From Aptenodytes patagonicus (lineage: Eukaryota; Chordata; Aves; Sphenisciformes; Spheniscidae), in contig NC_134950.1 in the NCBI RefSeq assembly GCF_965638725.1, positions 12,896,101 to 12,960,100 on the forward strand: 64,000 nt of DNA. Direction: 5' to 3'. The first letter of the stretch is position 1; each line of letters opens with the position of its first letter. The translations under genes were made by a program, and so were the position numbers. This document shows positions 25,018 through 36,170 of the stretch, one piece after another. The notes under the pieces are model-generated. The model was given only the letters and a program-made list of their open reading frames with translations. It was not told the origin of the DNA and did no database searches.

Positions 25018-27663
25018 GTTCATATTACATTTTTTAAGAATTCTTACTGTATATCTTTTAAGAATATATATAAATCTCTGCATTTAAACTCTTAACTTCT
25101 CGTCATTTTCTTTGTTCACTGATTTGTTTGTATTTAAAATAATAAGGAATCCAGTATAAAATAGAGCTTTCAGTTCAGCTTTCAGAGGTAGCTTTCCATC
25201 CTAAACCTCACCGTATTGTGCTCAAAGTGCCTGTGATTTTTTTGGGGCCTGCAATGCCGGTGGGATGGAAGGCTTCCTTTATGATGTCCAGTTTGGAAGT
25301 TTCTTGGTATCAAATTCTATGTTACTGCATTTAGAGCCATGGAATTAGCCATTTTCTTAATTCATTTTTTCAATATTTCTTGGTTAATTGACATTATAGT
25401 GGTTTCCTGTTCAGAGCTGGATAGCTAGAAATCTTAAATATATTTTATGCTGAGAAATTGTCAATAATTCTATATGTTTTAGAAAAAAAAATCTAAATGG
25501 TAAATATTTTAACTTAGAACTGGAAGGAGATTTTCTTTCTTCAAAGCTAAGTGTTTTTTGCAGGCGTAGAAGTAGCTATAGTCTTGTCTTCAGTGTGCTT
25601 AGACGAGGGAGGAGAAAAACTGTCAACGTTGTTTGTACGTACTGAAGAGTGTTTAGTCAGATCATATCCTTTTTAAAACCCTGCAAGGAAGAAGGTCTTT
25701 GCTGTGAAAACTGGCAATGTTGTTTCTGCATCATACAGCTCCTTATGTTATGCTTTCAGTTGATAATGACACCACTTTACTTTACTTTCTGAAGCATTGG
25801 TGCTACATGCTTTGGGCTTCCACAGAAAAAGGCAGAGATTATCCTGTAGTTTCTTTGGCCTGAAATAATTTACATTTGAGGCAAACAAGGTGTGCTCTTC
25901 CCCCATCTTCTCTTAGACTGTGAGACTTAAATTCTTTGTAGCTTTTTGTAAAAGTGTTCTTTAATGGATATAGTTTAAAACCAGAAGTCTCTTAGGCATA
26001 ATTTGCTGTGACTTTTCCTCATGTTTTCCTGTGTTTTCTTTCTGAAGTACTAAAGAGTGCTGAAACTTTAAATAACTCACAATTGAATGGTAATTCACCA
26101 TATGTGAACACACTTTGTCTCTGCTACTTTTAGGTGAATTTTAAAGCTTTAAGATACTTTTAGGGAACCTGTCAGTAACCCTTGGTATGGTATAGCCCTC
26201 TGCTAAGTCGACTGTGAAACCTCTCTGGAAAAATGGAATATCGCTTTCAGCCATGTCAAATTATCTTTGATAGTTTGGTGACTTAACGCGCTTAAACCAC
26301 ATCCTGGTCAGCTTGTTATGAAAGATGATGACTTGGCAAGTATACTTGGGTAAGCGTTAATGCACTCATAATGTATTACAGAATATTTGGTTTAGTCATG
26401 TGTGTGCTTTGCTAGGTGGAAGTTTTTTGTGTATGTGTGTAGAGCACTATATTCAGATGGCAGTGAAGCCTGCCTCAAGGGCTGGGGATGCTTTTAAGAC
26501 TAACTGGTGTCATAAGTTTTCATTAGAGACTGTCCAGAATGTGCTGTAAATTAATTACGATGTTGGCATCAACAGAGGATGTCTTAGAGCAAAAACATAG
26601 CAAACGTGGAAAGCTTAATGCCAAATATGTCAGCAAAAAACTGGAACAGGGACTTCTCCCGGTTTCCTCTTAAACTTAAGGTCATGAGTAGCTGCATAAA
26701 AAGTCTATAATTTGTTTTGCCACAGCTCTCGAGTAGGTTCAGTGGTTAGGACACCGGAATACAGCTTTTGTGGAACCAGGTCTGTATAGATATTTAATGG
26801 GAACTCGCCAAATGATTTGGCTCCACAGTTCAGAAAGTGGAAATAGCTTTGGAGCTGTTTTAGCAGCAAATTAAATACTTGCCAAATGTTGTCATTTTGT
26901 GACTGAGATGTCCAAAATACACAGCGGCTGGCCAAGGTGATTTGGAAACTTCTTGGTGTGTGTGCAGATCATTTGACTTGAGGTTGTCTCGTAGACTGGC
27001 AACACAACAATTAACTCCCCACTGGCTCCGGGAGTGGAAGGCAAGTGGCAGTTCTTAAGAACAGGCAGTATTTTCTCAAACATAACAATAAAGCAAAAAT
27101 GTAGTTTTTAACTACTGCAAAGAAAACGATACGAATGTTGTTCTGAATGTGTTGCATAGTTACTGTTCCAAATAACCAGTGTTTATTGCACTGGGGCTAT
27201 GAAATACTCCTTTGTCCCACTTGTGCCTGGCTCTCTCTCAGCTACTTCAATTCCTCCTTTTTTGGCCTGCTCCTCGTTTTTTTGGCATGCCACTTCTAAC
27301 TCCAGTGTTCTGTTTCTGCTCATATCTCCCGAGGGGCTTTGTGTTTCCGTCTTGCATTTGAATGCCTCAGCGTTGCTTCTACGTTCTGTGTAATTCTACA
27401 TCTGCCTGTAATGGATTTCTTCATGTTTTGGCTCTTATGATATTATTATTGGTATTAGTACATGCACCAGTACTTCATGCTGAGTTGAACAGCAAATTTT
27501 AGTATTGCAAACTGCAAGTGAGAATCCATTAACAGTTACTAAGGTTTGATTTTGTTATTTTAACGCTTGCTCATGTTACAGGTGCCTTGGGAAGGATCCT
27601 CTGACCCTGGTTCTGATGCTTCTGAAATGATTGCTGTGTACAAACACAATCTAATTGTGTGTC
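25018..27663. other. Intergenic spacer downstream of C8orf76
   Basis: AT-rich single-copy-looking DNA. No gene, promoter island or clear repeat was seen except a weak SINE-like patch at 26731-26790. Confidence 0.6.
26731..26790 (+). repeat. Possible degenerate tRNA-like SINE patch
   Basis: TAGGTTCAGTGGTTAGGACA followed about 30 bases later by TGGAACCAGGTC resembles the A-box/B-box spacing of a tRNA-derived SINE. Weak and short. Confidence 0.28.
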
Positions 27664-27741
27664 TTGCAGGGACATCTTGCACTAGATCAGGTTGCTCAAA
27701 GCCCCATCCAACCTGACCTTGAATGTTTTCTTGAATGTTTT
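27664..27741 (-). repeat. CR1 LINE fragment (3' region)
   Basis: On the minus strand it reads ATTCAAGGTCAGGTTGGATG, GGGCTTTGAGCAACCTGATC and TAGTGCAAGATGTCCCTGC, matching the well-known CR1 segment just before its 3' end. Both ends are truncated. It lies about 20 bases from the neighbouring LTR. Confidence 0.75.
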
Positions 27742-27761
27742 TGTTGGGCGCCAGAAAGGAC

Positions 27762-28349
27762 TGTCGTGGTTTAACCCCAGGCGGCAACTAAGCCCCACAC
27801 AGCCACTCCCCCCACAGTGGGATGGAGGAGAGAATCGGAAGAGTGGAAGTGAGAAAACTCGTGGGTTGAGATAAAGACAGTTTAATAGGTAAAGCAAAAG
27901 CCGCGCATGCAAGCAAAGCAAAACAAGGAATTCATTCACTCCTTCCCATCGGCAGGCAGGTGTTCAGCCATCTCCAGGAAAGCAGGGCTCCATCACGCCT
28001 AACGGTTACTTGGGAAGACAAATGCCATCACCCTGAACGTCCCCCCCTTCCTCCTCCTTCCCCCAGCTTTATATGCTGAGCATGACGTCATATGGCGTGG
28101 AATATCCCTTTTGTCAGTTGGGGTCAGCTGTCCCGGCTGTGTCCCCTCCCAGCTTCTTGTGCACCCCCAGCCTGCTCGCTGGTGGGGTGGTGTGAGAAGC
28201 AGAAAAGGCCTTGACTCTGTGTGAGCACTGCTGAGCAGTAACGAAAACATCCCTGTGTCATCAACACTGTTTTCAGCACAAATCCAAAACATATCCCCAT
28301 ACCAGCTACCGTGAAGAAAATTAACTCTATCCCAGCCAAAACCAGCACA
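27762..28349 (-). mobile_element. LTR of an avian endogenous retrovirus, minus orientation (solo-like fossil)
   Basis: On the minus strand it starts TGTGCTGGTTTTGGCTGGGA and ends GGGGTTAAACCACGACA, the form of a widespread bird ERVL-type LTR with TG...CA ends. Inside, in order, are a TGACGTCA (CRE-like) site at 28083-28090, a CATATAAAG TATA box and a TATTAAA signal further on. No internal region of matching orientation lies next to it, so it behaves as a solo LTR. It directly abuts the oppositely oriented ERVL remnant. I see no flanking target-site duplication, suggesting later rearrangement or insertion at the edge of the older element. It looks younger than the LTR at 30776-31359. Confidence 0.8.
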
Positions 28350-30775
28350 GCCTGGCACATCAGACCTATGGAAGTAGGCGGCTTTGGTAGACACCGGTGC
28401 ACAGTGTACGCTGGTGCCATCAGGGCACTGGGGCACAGAACCCATCTGGATCTCTCAAGTGACAGCGGGAGGCCAACAATTGTCTGTATTGGAGGCTGAG
28501 CTGAGCTTAACAAGGGACAAGTGGCAAAAGCACACCACTGTGACCGGCCCAGAGGCCCCTTGTATCCTTGGTATAGACTACCGCAGGAGAGGGTACTTCA
28601 AGGACCCAAAGGGGTACCGGTGGGCTTTTGGTGTAGCCACTGTGAACACAGAAGATCAAACAGCTACCTACCCTGCCCACTACACCCCAACTGACAGATA
28701 CTAGCAGCATATGAGGGGGTTTGAACCGCTTCAGAAGTTGGTACAGAAGCATGGTTCCTCTTGGCACTGTGATTGCCTGTGCTACACTGGATGTTCAAAG
28801 GAAACATGCCCTCTACACATCACACAACCAGCCCTACGTGGAGTAACTGGGTAGCGCTGATCACACGATGGGCTTGGCTGGGGAAACCCAACCGCCCAGG
28901 AATCCTGGAAGAGATCGTGGACTGGCCAGAAGGCAGAGATTTTGGAGCATTGCCTGAGGAGGTGGCTCGTGCCCAAGAGGCACCACCATATAATGAGTTA
29001 TCAGAAGGTGAAAGGCGTTATGCTGTTTACTGATGGATCCTGTCATGTTGTAGGAAACCATTGGAAGTGGAAAGCTGCTGTGTGGAGTCCCACATGACAA
29101 GTCGTCAAAGCTTCTGAAGGAGGTGGTGAGTCAAGCCAGTTTGCAGAAGTGAAAGCCATCCAACTAGCCCTAGAGGTTGCTGAAGGAGAAAAGTGGCCCA
29201 TACTCCATCTCTATACTGACTGATGGATGGTGGCTAATACTCCATGGGGGTGGCTACAGCAGTGGCAGAAGACCAATTGACAGCGCAGGGGTAAACCCAT
29301 CTGGGCTGCTGCATTGTGGCAAGACACTGCTGCCCAGGTAGAAAACATCACTCTAAAGGTATGTCATGTAGATGGTCACATGCCCAAAAGCTGCACCACT
29401 GAAGAACATCAAAACAATGAACAGGTAGAGAAGGCTGTCGAAGTAGCTCAGGTGGACCTGGACTGCGAGCGTAAGGGTGAGCTATTTGTATCTTGATGGG
29501 CCCATGAAACATCAGGACATCTAGGGAGAGATGCAACATGCAGATGGGCTCGTGATCAAGGGGTGGACCTGACCATGGAGGCCATCACACAGGTCACTTA
29601 TGAATGTGAAACGTGCTGCAATCAAGCAAGCCACACGAGTAAAGTCTCCCTGGAATAGAGGGCGGTGGCTGGGTTTTCGATATGGCGAGGCCTGGCAAAT
29701 TGACTATATTGGACCACGAACATGCCAGGACAAGTGCTACATACTCACCGTGGTGGAAGCAACTACCTTGTAAACCATGTCACTGCCCGAAACACCATCT
29801 TGGGCCTTGAAAGGCAAATTTTGTGGCAACATGGTACCCCAGAAAGAATTGAATCAGACAATGGGACTCATTTCCGAAATAACTTCATAAACTCCTGGGC
29901 CAAGAAACACGGTATTGAGTGGGTGTATCACATCCCCTATCACCCACAAGCCTCTGAAAAGACTGAGAGGTATAATGGGCTGCTAAAGACTACGTTGAGA
30001 GCACTGGGCAATGGGGCATGGAAGCACTGGGATATAAATTTAGCAGAAGCCACTTAGCAGATCTTCTGGTGTTAACAAGCCATGTGGCCTGGTCCCGCCC
30101 AAATAAAATGCCTACGTACTGTGAGAGGAGATAAGGTCCCCATGGTGCACGTAGGGAAGTAGCTGGGGAAGGTGGTGTGGATTGCTCCTCCCTTGGGAAA
30201 AGGCAAACCCATTTGTGGGATTGTCTTCGCTCAAGGACCTGGGTGTACTGGAAGGATGGGGAGACCCGGTGTGTGCCTCAAGGAGACTTAACCTTGGGGG
30301 AAAAAATAATCTGTGATGTGAGTTGTATGCTGTAGGAAGTAATGTAGCAGGAATGACCCGAACCGATGAAGAGCGAGCTTCGCAAGGAACCAGACAAGTG
30401 CAACAATGACCCAAACCAAGCCGGTGTTGGCACCCAATACTCGAACACGCTGCTTCTCCTGTCCTGAGCGCCCATCTTGACAGATGGGCCCCAAGTCATA
30501 GCCTGTTGTTATGAACATTTGGAGGAGTGAAGGAAGCCCATGGAACAGGAGATTATCTATCTGTTAAGGGACAGGGGATAGACAGTAGTTAACGAGAATG
30601 TATAAACCTGTTATGTTGGGTATAAAGGTGTTTAAGTATATAGTATAACTTGTGTTGGTAAGAAGGGATTTCAGTAATGAGAATTAGATACAAAGGGATG
30701 GTTAGAAGATGTATAAGTATTAAATTACGTGGGACCTGAGCATGATGCAAATGGTATGGAATACAGGGTAGAGGT
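28350..30775 (+). mobile_element. Broken ERVL (class III) endogenous retrovirus, internal region
   Basis: A plus-strand fossil of a retrovirus-like element. Parts recognisable from translated pieces, in order: a retroviral aspartic protease region near 28380-28700 (VDTGAQCTLVPS; ILGIDY), an RNase H-like region near 29020-29480 (the LTDGSCH and LYTD signatures) and an integrase region near 29500-30260 (HGTPERIESDNGTHF; YHPQASEKTERYNG). These fit the bird ERVL family. It is clearly broken, with many breaks (of the order of ten or more), and is not a whole element. Its own 3' LTR follows at 30776. A related LTR in the opposite orientation occupies the 5' side. Age is probably tens of millions of years by its decay, an inference only. 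Confidence 0.8.
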
Positions 30776-31359
30776 TGTATTGGGTCTGGCTGGGATGGAG
30801 TTAACTTTCCTCATAGCCGCCCTCATAGTGCTGTGCTTTGTAGCTAGGAAGGTGTTGAGAACACACCAGTATTTGGGCTACTGCTGGGAAGTGCTCCCAC
30901 AGCATCAAGGCTGTCTCTCCAACATCCCTCCCCACCCCCAGAAGACTAGTAGGCTGGCTGTGGGCAAGAGGTTGGGAGGGGACATAGCCAGGACCGCTGA
31001 CCCAAAGTGACCAAAGGGATATTCCATACCATATGACATTGTGCTCAGCAATAAAAGCTAAGAGAAAGGAGGAGGGGAGGGGGCGTTTGTCATTAAGGCA
31101 TTTGTCTTCCGGAGCAACCGCTATGCGTACTGAGGCCCTACTTCCCAGGCAGTGGCTGGACATCACCTGCAGATGGGAAGTAGAGAAGAAATCTTTCCTT
31201 TGCTTCCGTGTGCGGCCTTTGCTTTTCTTCATTAAACTGCCTTTCTCTCGACCCACAAGTCCTTTTTCATCTTATTTTCTTGCCCCCGTCCCGCTGAGGA
31301 GGGGAGTGATAGAGCGGCTGGGTGGGCACCATGGGGCCAGCCAAGGCCAACCCAACACA
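30776..31359 (+). mobile_element. 3' LTR of the ERVL fossil, plus orientation
   Basis: Starts TGTATTGGGTCTGGCTGGGA and ends AGGCCAACCCAACACA. It aligns along its length by eye with the reverse complement of 27762-28349 (shared GGCTGGGAT.GAGTTAA, GGGATATTCCA, CATTTGTCTTCC and ATTAAACTG blocks) but is visibly diverged, so the two LTRs come from different insertions. An AATAAA at 31050-31055 lies in the equivalent of the other copy's TATA region. It lies immediately upstream of the duplicated TATA segment and the RIM-BP-like gene. Confidence 0.78.
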
Positions 31360-31373
31360 AAAGCCATTATGCC

Positions 31374-31490
31374 CCACCCCTCCATTGTGGTTGGGGGGGG
31401 AGGACATCCCATATAAGGCCATACTGTCCCACTCCTCCATTGTGTGCAGGGAGCCAGGACACACATATAAGGCCGCAATCACCCACCCCT
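31374..31490 (+). promoter_or_regulatory. 55-bp tandem duplication, each copy with a CATATAAGGCC TATA box
   Basis: Unit 1 starts at 31374 (CCACCCCTCCATTGTGG), unit 2 at 31429 (CCACTCCTCCATTGTG), and a partial third at 31483 (CCACCCCTGG). Each full unit carries CATATAAGGCC (31410-31420 and 31464-31474). A TATA at 31466 predicts transcription starting near 31495, leaving about 160 bases of 5' UTR before the ATG at 31654. This looks like the core promoter of the downstream single-exon gene, duplicated in tandem. Confidence 0.55.
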
Positions 31491-31653
31491 GGCCCATGGC
31501 AGACGCTGTCTCTGCTCCTGGATGGTGAAGGCAGGCAGCGGCTGACACGAGGTCGGGGCTTTGCCGCCCCTTGCAGACCTGGGGAACGCGACCGGCGGTG
31601 ACTGTTGGCAGCAGCGTTCAGTGGCCGACGGCCTGCTCCCCAAGCCTTCAGCC

Positions 31654-33156
31654 ATGAGGTGGGACGGTGCGGGCTGGGTGCCTGTGGTGCGCAGCTGCCC
31701 CTCGCCCTGCCGGGGCCCAGCACAGGCCCCTGTCCGCCCTGTGAAGAAGGAGGAGTGCCGGCAGGAGCTGGCCAGCCCCCAGATCAAGCCTCAGTCTTTC
31801 TGGTTGGCACTACAGGAGAGACCCCACAAAAGGCACAGCACTGGGCAGCAGGTAACATGCCAGGCTGTGGTGGATGCTCTGCTCCAGGTGCCAGAGCCGG
31901 CGGGGAAAGACTTGGTGCTTCCTGGCAGCGCCTGCAGCCGGCTGCTGGAGCAGAACGCCCGCCTGCAGCGGGCTCTGGAAGACCTGGAGGGGCAATGTGG
32001 TGCCCTTGAGATGGAGAACCGCCTCTTGAGAAAGGGAAGTTCTCCAGAAGCGTGCAAGGAGGCAGAGAGGCTCCAGCAGAAAAATGCTCAGCTAGCTGCC
32101 CTCACCGAGCAGCTGAAAGAAAGATGCAGGCATCTGCAGAAGACCATCAGGCACCTGATGAATATTCCAGTGCCACTGCCCATCCAAAGCTCCTCTGAGG
32201 AACCATGCATGAAATCGTTTCCTCAGCAGAGGGATGGAGAAAGGAGAGAGTCTGCCGGAGTTTTGCTGGCACAGGACCAGCAGAATGAAGTTTCACAGAA
32301 GGTGGCTGAGAAGCTTCAGACCCAACTGGCTGCAGACGAAGAGGGCTCATATTGGATGAGCAGCCTCAGCCAAAGGTGTGAGGAGTTAGAGGTGCAGCTT
32401 CTGGAGATGACAGATGAAAACACCAGACTGGCTAAAGAAAATTCTCTCCTCCGTGGGCAGATGTGCTGGGCAGAAAAGGTTCAAGCTGAGAATGCTGACC
32501 TGAAGGGGCAACTGAGGCGAGTGGCAGAGGAGCGAAATTCTGTCATCCAAGCCATCAGCTCTCTTCAAACCCAGCTGGAAGCTGCAGAGCGCAAACTGAA
32601 AGCTGTGGAAGAAAGGGCAGAAAGTGCTCAGAGAGAAGTAAAAAGGGACCACGGAGAAGCCAGGCAACTGTTTCGAGCCCAGGTGAGTGAACCAGAGAAT
32701 CAGTTCCAGAGCCCCTCAGAGTCAGCTTGGTCAGAGGACAGTCCTGGGTCCTGCCTTCTTTCAGAAGAGGACCCCACAAATGAGACAGAAGAACTGGTAG
32801 CAGACAAACAGTCCGTCATCTTGCAGACTCTGGGACAACCACTGGGAAAGCTTCGAGCATCCATAGCTCGATACAGCTGCGATTCTTTTGATGGTCCCAG
32901 TGAGCAGCCTGAACTAGAGCTTCCTCTAACTGCTGGACAATATATTTATGTCTTTGGACAGGTGGCTGAAGACGATTGGTCTGTGGGAGAGCTGGCGGGC
33001 AGCACAAGAGGATTCATCTCCTCTGGTTTTCCCGAAGAAGATTCAGATGATGACCTGGAAAACGAGGACTGGGATGATCCTCGTTATTATATATTCGGCC
33101 TCTCACCTATTGTGGAGGAAGATGAAGAGGATCTAGATGTGGGTGATGGGGGCTGA
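31654..33156 (+). CDS. RIM-BP-family protein, RIMBP3-like, intronless, 500 residues
   Basis: A single intact frame from ATG 31654 (GCCATGA context); the frame is open upstream to 31561 without another ATG. Residues ~85-165 and ~225-345 are Leu/Glu-rich coiled coil (RLLEQNARLQRALEDL; LTEQLKERCRHLQKT; AEKVQAENADLKGQL). Residues ~420-465 are an SH3 domain closest to the first SH3 of RIM-binding proteins: ARYSCDSFDGP, then ELPLTAGQYIYVFG, DDWSVGEL and RGFISSGF. The family norm is VPSNFVE in place of ISSGFPE and DEDGFYEGEL in place of AEDDWSVGEL, so the peptide-binding face has changed. The tail is very acidic and ends DEEDLDVGDGG. The fibronectin III repeats and last two SH3 domains of full-length RIM-BPs (about 1,600 residues or more) are absent. 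RIM-BPs scaffold synaptic active zones; mammalian RIMBP3 is a testis-expressed intronless relative. Function here is unknown. An intact 501-codon frame suggests a live gene. Confidence 0.8.
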   Translation: MRWDGAGWVPVVRSCPSPCRGPAQAPVRPVKKEECRQELASPQIKPQSFWLALQERPHKRHSTGQQVTCQAVVDALLQVPEPAGKDLVLPGSACSRLLEQNARLQRALEDLEGQCGALEMENRLLRKGSSPEACKEAERLQQKNAQLAALTEQLKERCRHLQKTIRHLMNIPVPLPIQSSSEEPCMKSFPQQRDGERRESAGVLLAQDQQNEVSQKVAEKLQTQLAADEEGSYWMSSLSQRCEELEVQLLEMTDENTRLAKENSLLRGQMCWAEKVQAENADLKGQLRRVAEERNSVIQAISSLQTQLEAAERKLKAVEERAESAQREVKRDHGEARQLFRAQVSEPENQFQSPSESAWSEDSPGSCLLSEEDPTNETEELVADKQSVILQTLGQPLGKLRASIARYSCDSFDGPSEQPELELPLTAGQYIYVFGQVAEDDWSVGELAGSTRGFISSGFPEEDSDDDLENEDWDDPRYYIFGLSPIVEEDEEDLDVGDGG

Positions 33157-33164
33157 AAAGCTTA

Positions 33165-33170
33165 AATAAA
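33165..33170 (+). terminator. Polyadenylation signal of the RIM-BP-like gene
   Basis: AATAAA eight bases after the TGA stop, giving a minimal 3' UTR. No A tail follows, so any retroposition event is old or not the direct origin. Confidence 0.6.
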
Positions 33171-33237
33171 CGTAGCCAATAGAAACCTCCAGAATACCTA
33201 CAGAAGTGAATTTGTACTTAAAAGTGACTTTTCTTAG

Positions 33238-33770
33238 ACTTTTAGATTTTGTAGAATGGGGGGACCTCTGGAAGGCAGCAGGGGCCTCCAACGGGCCCCA
33301 GCAAAGCCCGAATGAGGCCCCGGGGCACCCTGGAGGGTCTCTGCAGGGTGTGTCCCCAGAGCTGGACGCAGTACTCCAGGTGGGGTCTCACCAGAGCAGA
33401 GCAGAGGGGCAGAATGCCCTCCCTCGACCTGCTGGCCATGCTGCTTTGGATGCAGCCCAGGATACGCTTGGCCTTCTGGGCTGCGAGCGCACATTGCTGG
33501 CTCATGTCCAGCTTTTCATCCACCAGCACCCCCAAGTCCTTCTCGGCAGGGCTGCTCTCGATCCCTTCATCCCCCAGCCTGTAGTGATACCGGGGGTTGC
33601 CCCAACCCATGTGCAGGACCTTGCACTTGGCCTTGTTGAACTTCACAGGGTTCGCATGGGCCCCCTCCTCCAGCCTGTCCAGGTCCCTCTGGATGGCATC
33701 CCGTCCCTCTAGTGAATCAACTGCACCACTCAGCTTGGAGTCATCCACAAACTTGCAGAGGGTGCATTGT
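33238..33770 (-). repeat. CR1 LINE fragment (reverse transcriptase C-terminal part)
   Basis: On the minus strand it encodes [55 protein letters not shown] and [14 protein letters not shown], the characteristic C-terminal part of CR1 ORF2. It is truncated at both ends. The plus-strand frame at 33206-33712 is its antisense shadow. It lies about 70 bases after the RIM-BP-like gene's AATAAA. Confidence 0.92.
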
Positions 33771-36009
33771 ACGGTAGCAGTGTTTATTCGAGCCCTTCCC
33801 TTGCAGCAGATGGACAAGGTATGTCAGCATCCTGCCGTGACCTTCCTGACAGGTACTTTCTACAGCTGCCTGTAACCACACCTTCCCCTCACCGCTGAAT
33901 GATCAAGCTTGTGGGGGCCTGTTAAGATTTTTGGCGTAACTCATTGCTGAAATTGTAAACTCTGATTGTTTTCCATCAAAACTGAAATTCCATTCATTTG
34001 ATGTTCAAGTTCAGCTGTCACATGAACTAGTACAAGCTGTATCCCTGATCCAGGGCTGAAATCAGCTCTTCTTAACTCACAGTGCTCCTTCTGGGTTATT
34101 GGCTTGTCCCTTATCTACTTTTCATTAGCTGTGTTCTCCAAAACTTCTGTAGGCAAACTACCTTGCCCCGCAGAGATGAGAAGAGATCCTTCATGGATTT
34201 CATGGGTCATGGCCTGAGGAAATGAAGGCTTCAGAGGTAGCGGTCTACAAACTTCTCCCCACATCCCCCTCTGTGCCACCCCCAGTTGGGCCACAAGAGG
34301 ATCAGGGAACTGAACCAAATTTAGGAGAAAAATCTTAATTAGGCTGGGGGGACGTGTATGTCTAATTCTGTTCCTGTTGATTTCAGAAGAAACAAAATGT
34401 GTTTCCTCTTCACCTGGACTCTGACTGTATGGAACTCATTTAGCTTTTGGAATAGAAGAGAGTAAGGTGCACAAGTCAAGAGAATATGAAGAAACAAAAT
34501 GATTCTCAAAGGGATTTAAAGAAAGTCTTCTCTTTTATTTGAATGGTTCCCATATTTAGATAATTAAGTAGAATTGTCATAGGAATGAAAATCAACTTTC
34601 CCTTCTTCCCAAGGAATCTGAAAAATGTTGCTATGTACAGAATTTACAATTATATGCAATAGTTTATTGTTATTCTGGACTCCAAAATTTGATATCACAG
34701 ATAAAAATGTCCACACCGAAGCTAGAGCAGGATGTGTCCATCCTGTACTTTCAGAATGTTCTATAAACTTTACTGGTATACTTTCAAAATGATTGCTCTT
34801 CCAAGGATGAGAAACTTCCCTCACCTGAGATCTTGCTGCTGCATACAATTTTCATCATCCCCAGCCTAAATAATTAAATTGTATTCCTTTTTGAGCAGGT
34901 GAGAAGTCAGGCAAAATGGGCCAGATGTGCAAATGAGTTTAGGTTTCTGTTTTCTGTTGGAGTCAGATGAAAGATGATATAAAGCAGGTGTAAAAAAATA
35001 ATCTACTGAGAAATCAATAGATGATAGGCATCTAGTAACTTTGGGATTTGGATGGAAAGCCTTTGTTTCATGAATTTTCTTACTATTTTTTGCCTTTCAC
35101 CTACAGAAGCTTCCATCGTTTTCATGGATTATTTGGCAGAAAGTTTTTCTGCTTTTGGTTCAAGCCGCTGAACCTCTGTAACTCCCTTTGTATTCAATGG
35201 GCACTACAGACACCCAGTTTCTCTTTAAAAATTAGAAACCTTGAAGAACTCTGAAATAAAGCATCATTATCTCTAACTTAACGGTCAATCAAATGACCAC
35301 TGAGAGGATTTCTAAGATCTGCGTGCTATTAAATGAATTGGAACCCAGTCCTGATGTGTTACTGGCAGGACTTTGCTTCTTTACTCAGCTTCATTTTCCA
35401 CTCTGAATCTACACAGCTGCTCTGCAATGAGGAAAATGGCTCTGAGCTGGTGGGAGTGGAGGTTTGTAACAAAGTGTGCCGGAACGCACCCGTGTTGCTA
35501 ACGAGTGGAAGTGAGCATAAGGTGGCTGCAAGGTGTCCTCCGTAACCCGAACTGTCGGTCTCGGTCCATGTCATGGCCCCTTCCTAGAAACCCTGCGAAC
35601 AAATGTCCTTGCTGTGCACGTCAACAGTCGGCTCAGAGATGGTGCGATGGTGGAAACTGTGCTTCCCCATCAGCCCGAAAGGAGCCCTCCTAAATCAAGA
35701 TTAAGGTGTGATGACAGCATGAAGGTAGACTGCTGCTGCCAGCATCGCCTCGGTTTGGCACGTAAATAGCAGCCTTCGGTCTCCTTATGCAAGTGCCTAA
35801 AATGTACAGTAATAAACTGTGACCTCCCCCACTTTTAGGTGCCTGGCCATACGAAAACCAGTTAACCACCTAAATCTACTGCTACACAAACATGCTACCA
35901 AGGAGAGGTGATAGGCAGCAGCAGCGTTGCACCGTGAGCAGCATTATTTAGATGTGTTCTTCCTGAGATCGTGATGCACCCAAGGTTTACATGTTAGCAG
36001 GCTTGGCTT
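33771..36009. other. Intergenic spacer between RIM-BP-like gene and FAM83A
   Basis: No gene, clear repeat or promoter island was recognised. Short open frames here have no family resemblance. Confidence 0.55.
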
Positions 36010-36015
36010 TTTAAT
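36010..36015 (-). terminator. Candidate FAM83A polyadenylation signal (ATTAAA)
   Basis: ATTAAA on the minus strand 156 bases after the FAM83A stop. It is the only hexamer of this kind close by, but a longer 3' UTR is possible. Confidence 0.4.
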
Positions 36016-36170
36016 TAGGGAAACGAAGCATCCATAAGCAGCAAAACAAAACAAGAGGCTTGAAATCATCCTCATTTTGTATTATACAGAATTTCTATAT
36101 TCATCAGTACACAAGCGATTGCTAAACAGGTCCTCACTACATTTACTTGCAATTCAAAACAAGGTGGTTA

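Noticed and set aside
33206-33712. 168-codon plus-strand frame
   Set aside because: Antisense of the CR1 reverse transcriptase fragment.
35805-35820. Plus-strand AATAAA near 35811 as a gene end
   Set aside because: No plus-strand exon or coding frame leads to it; FAM83A is on the other strand.
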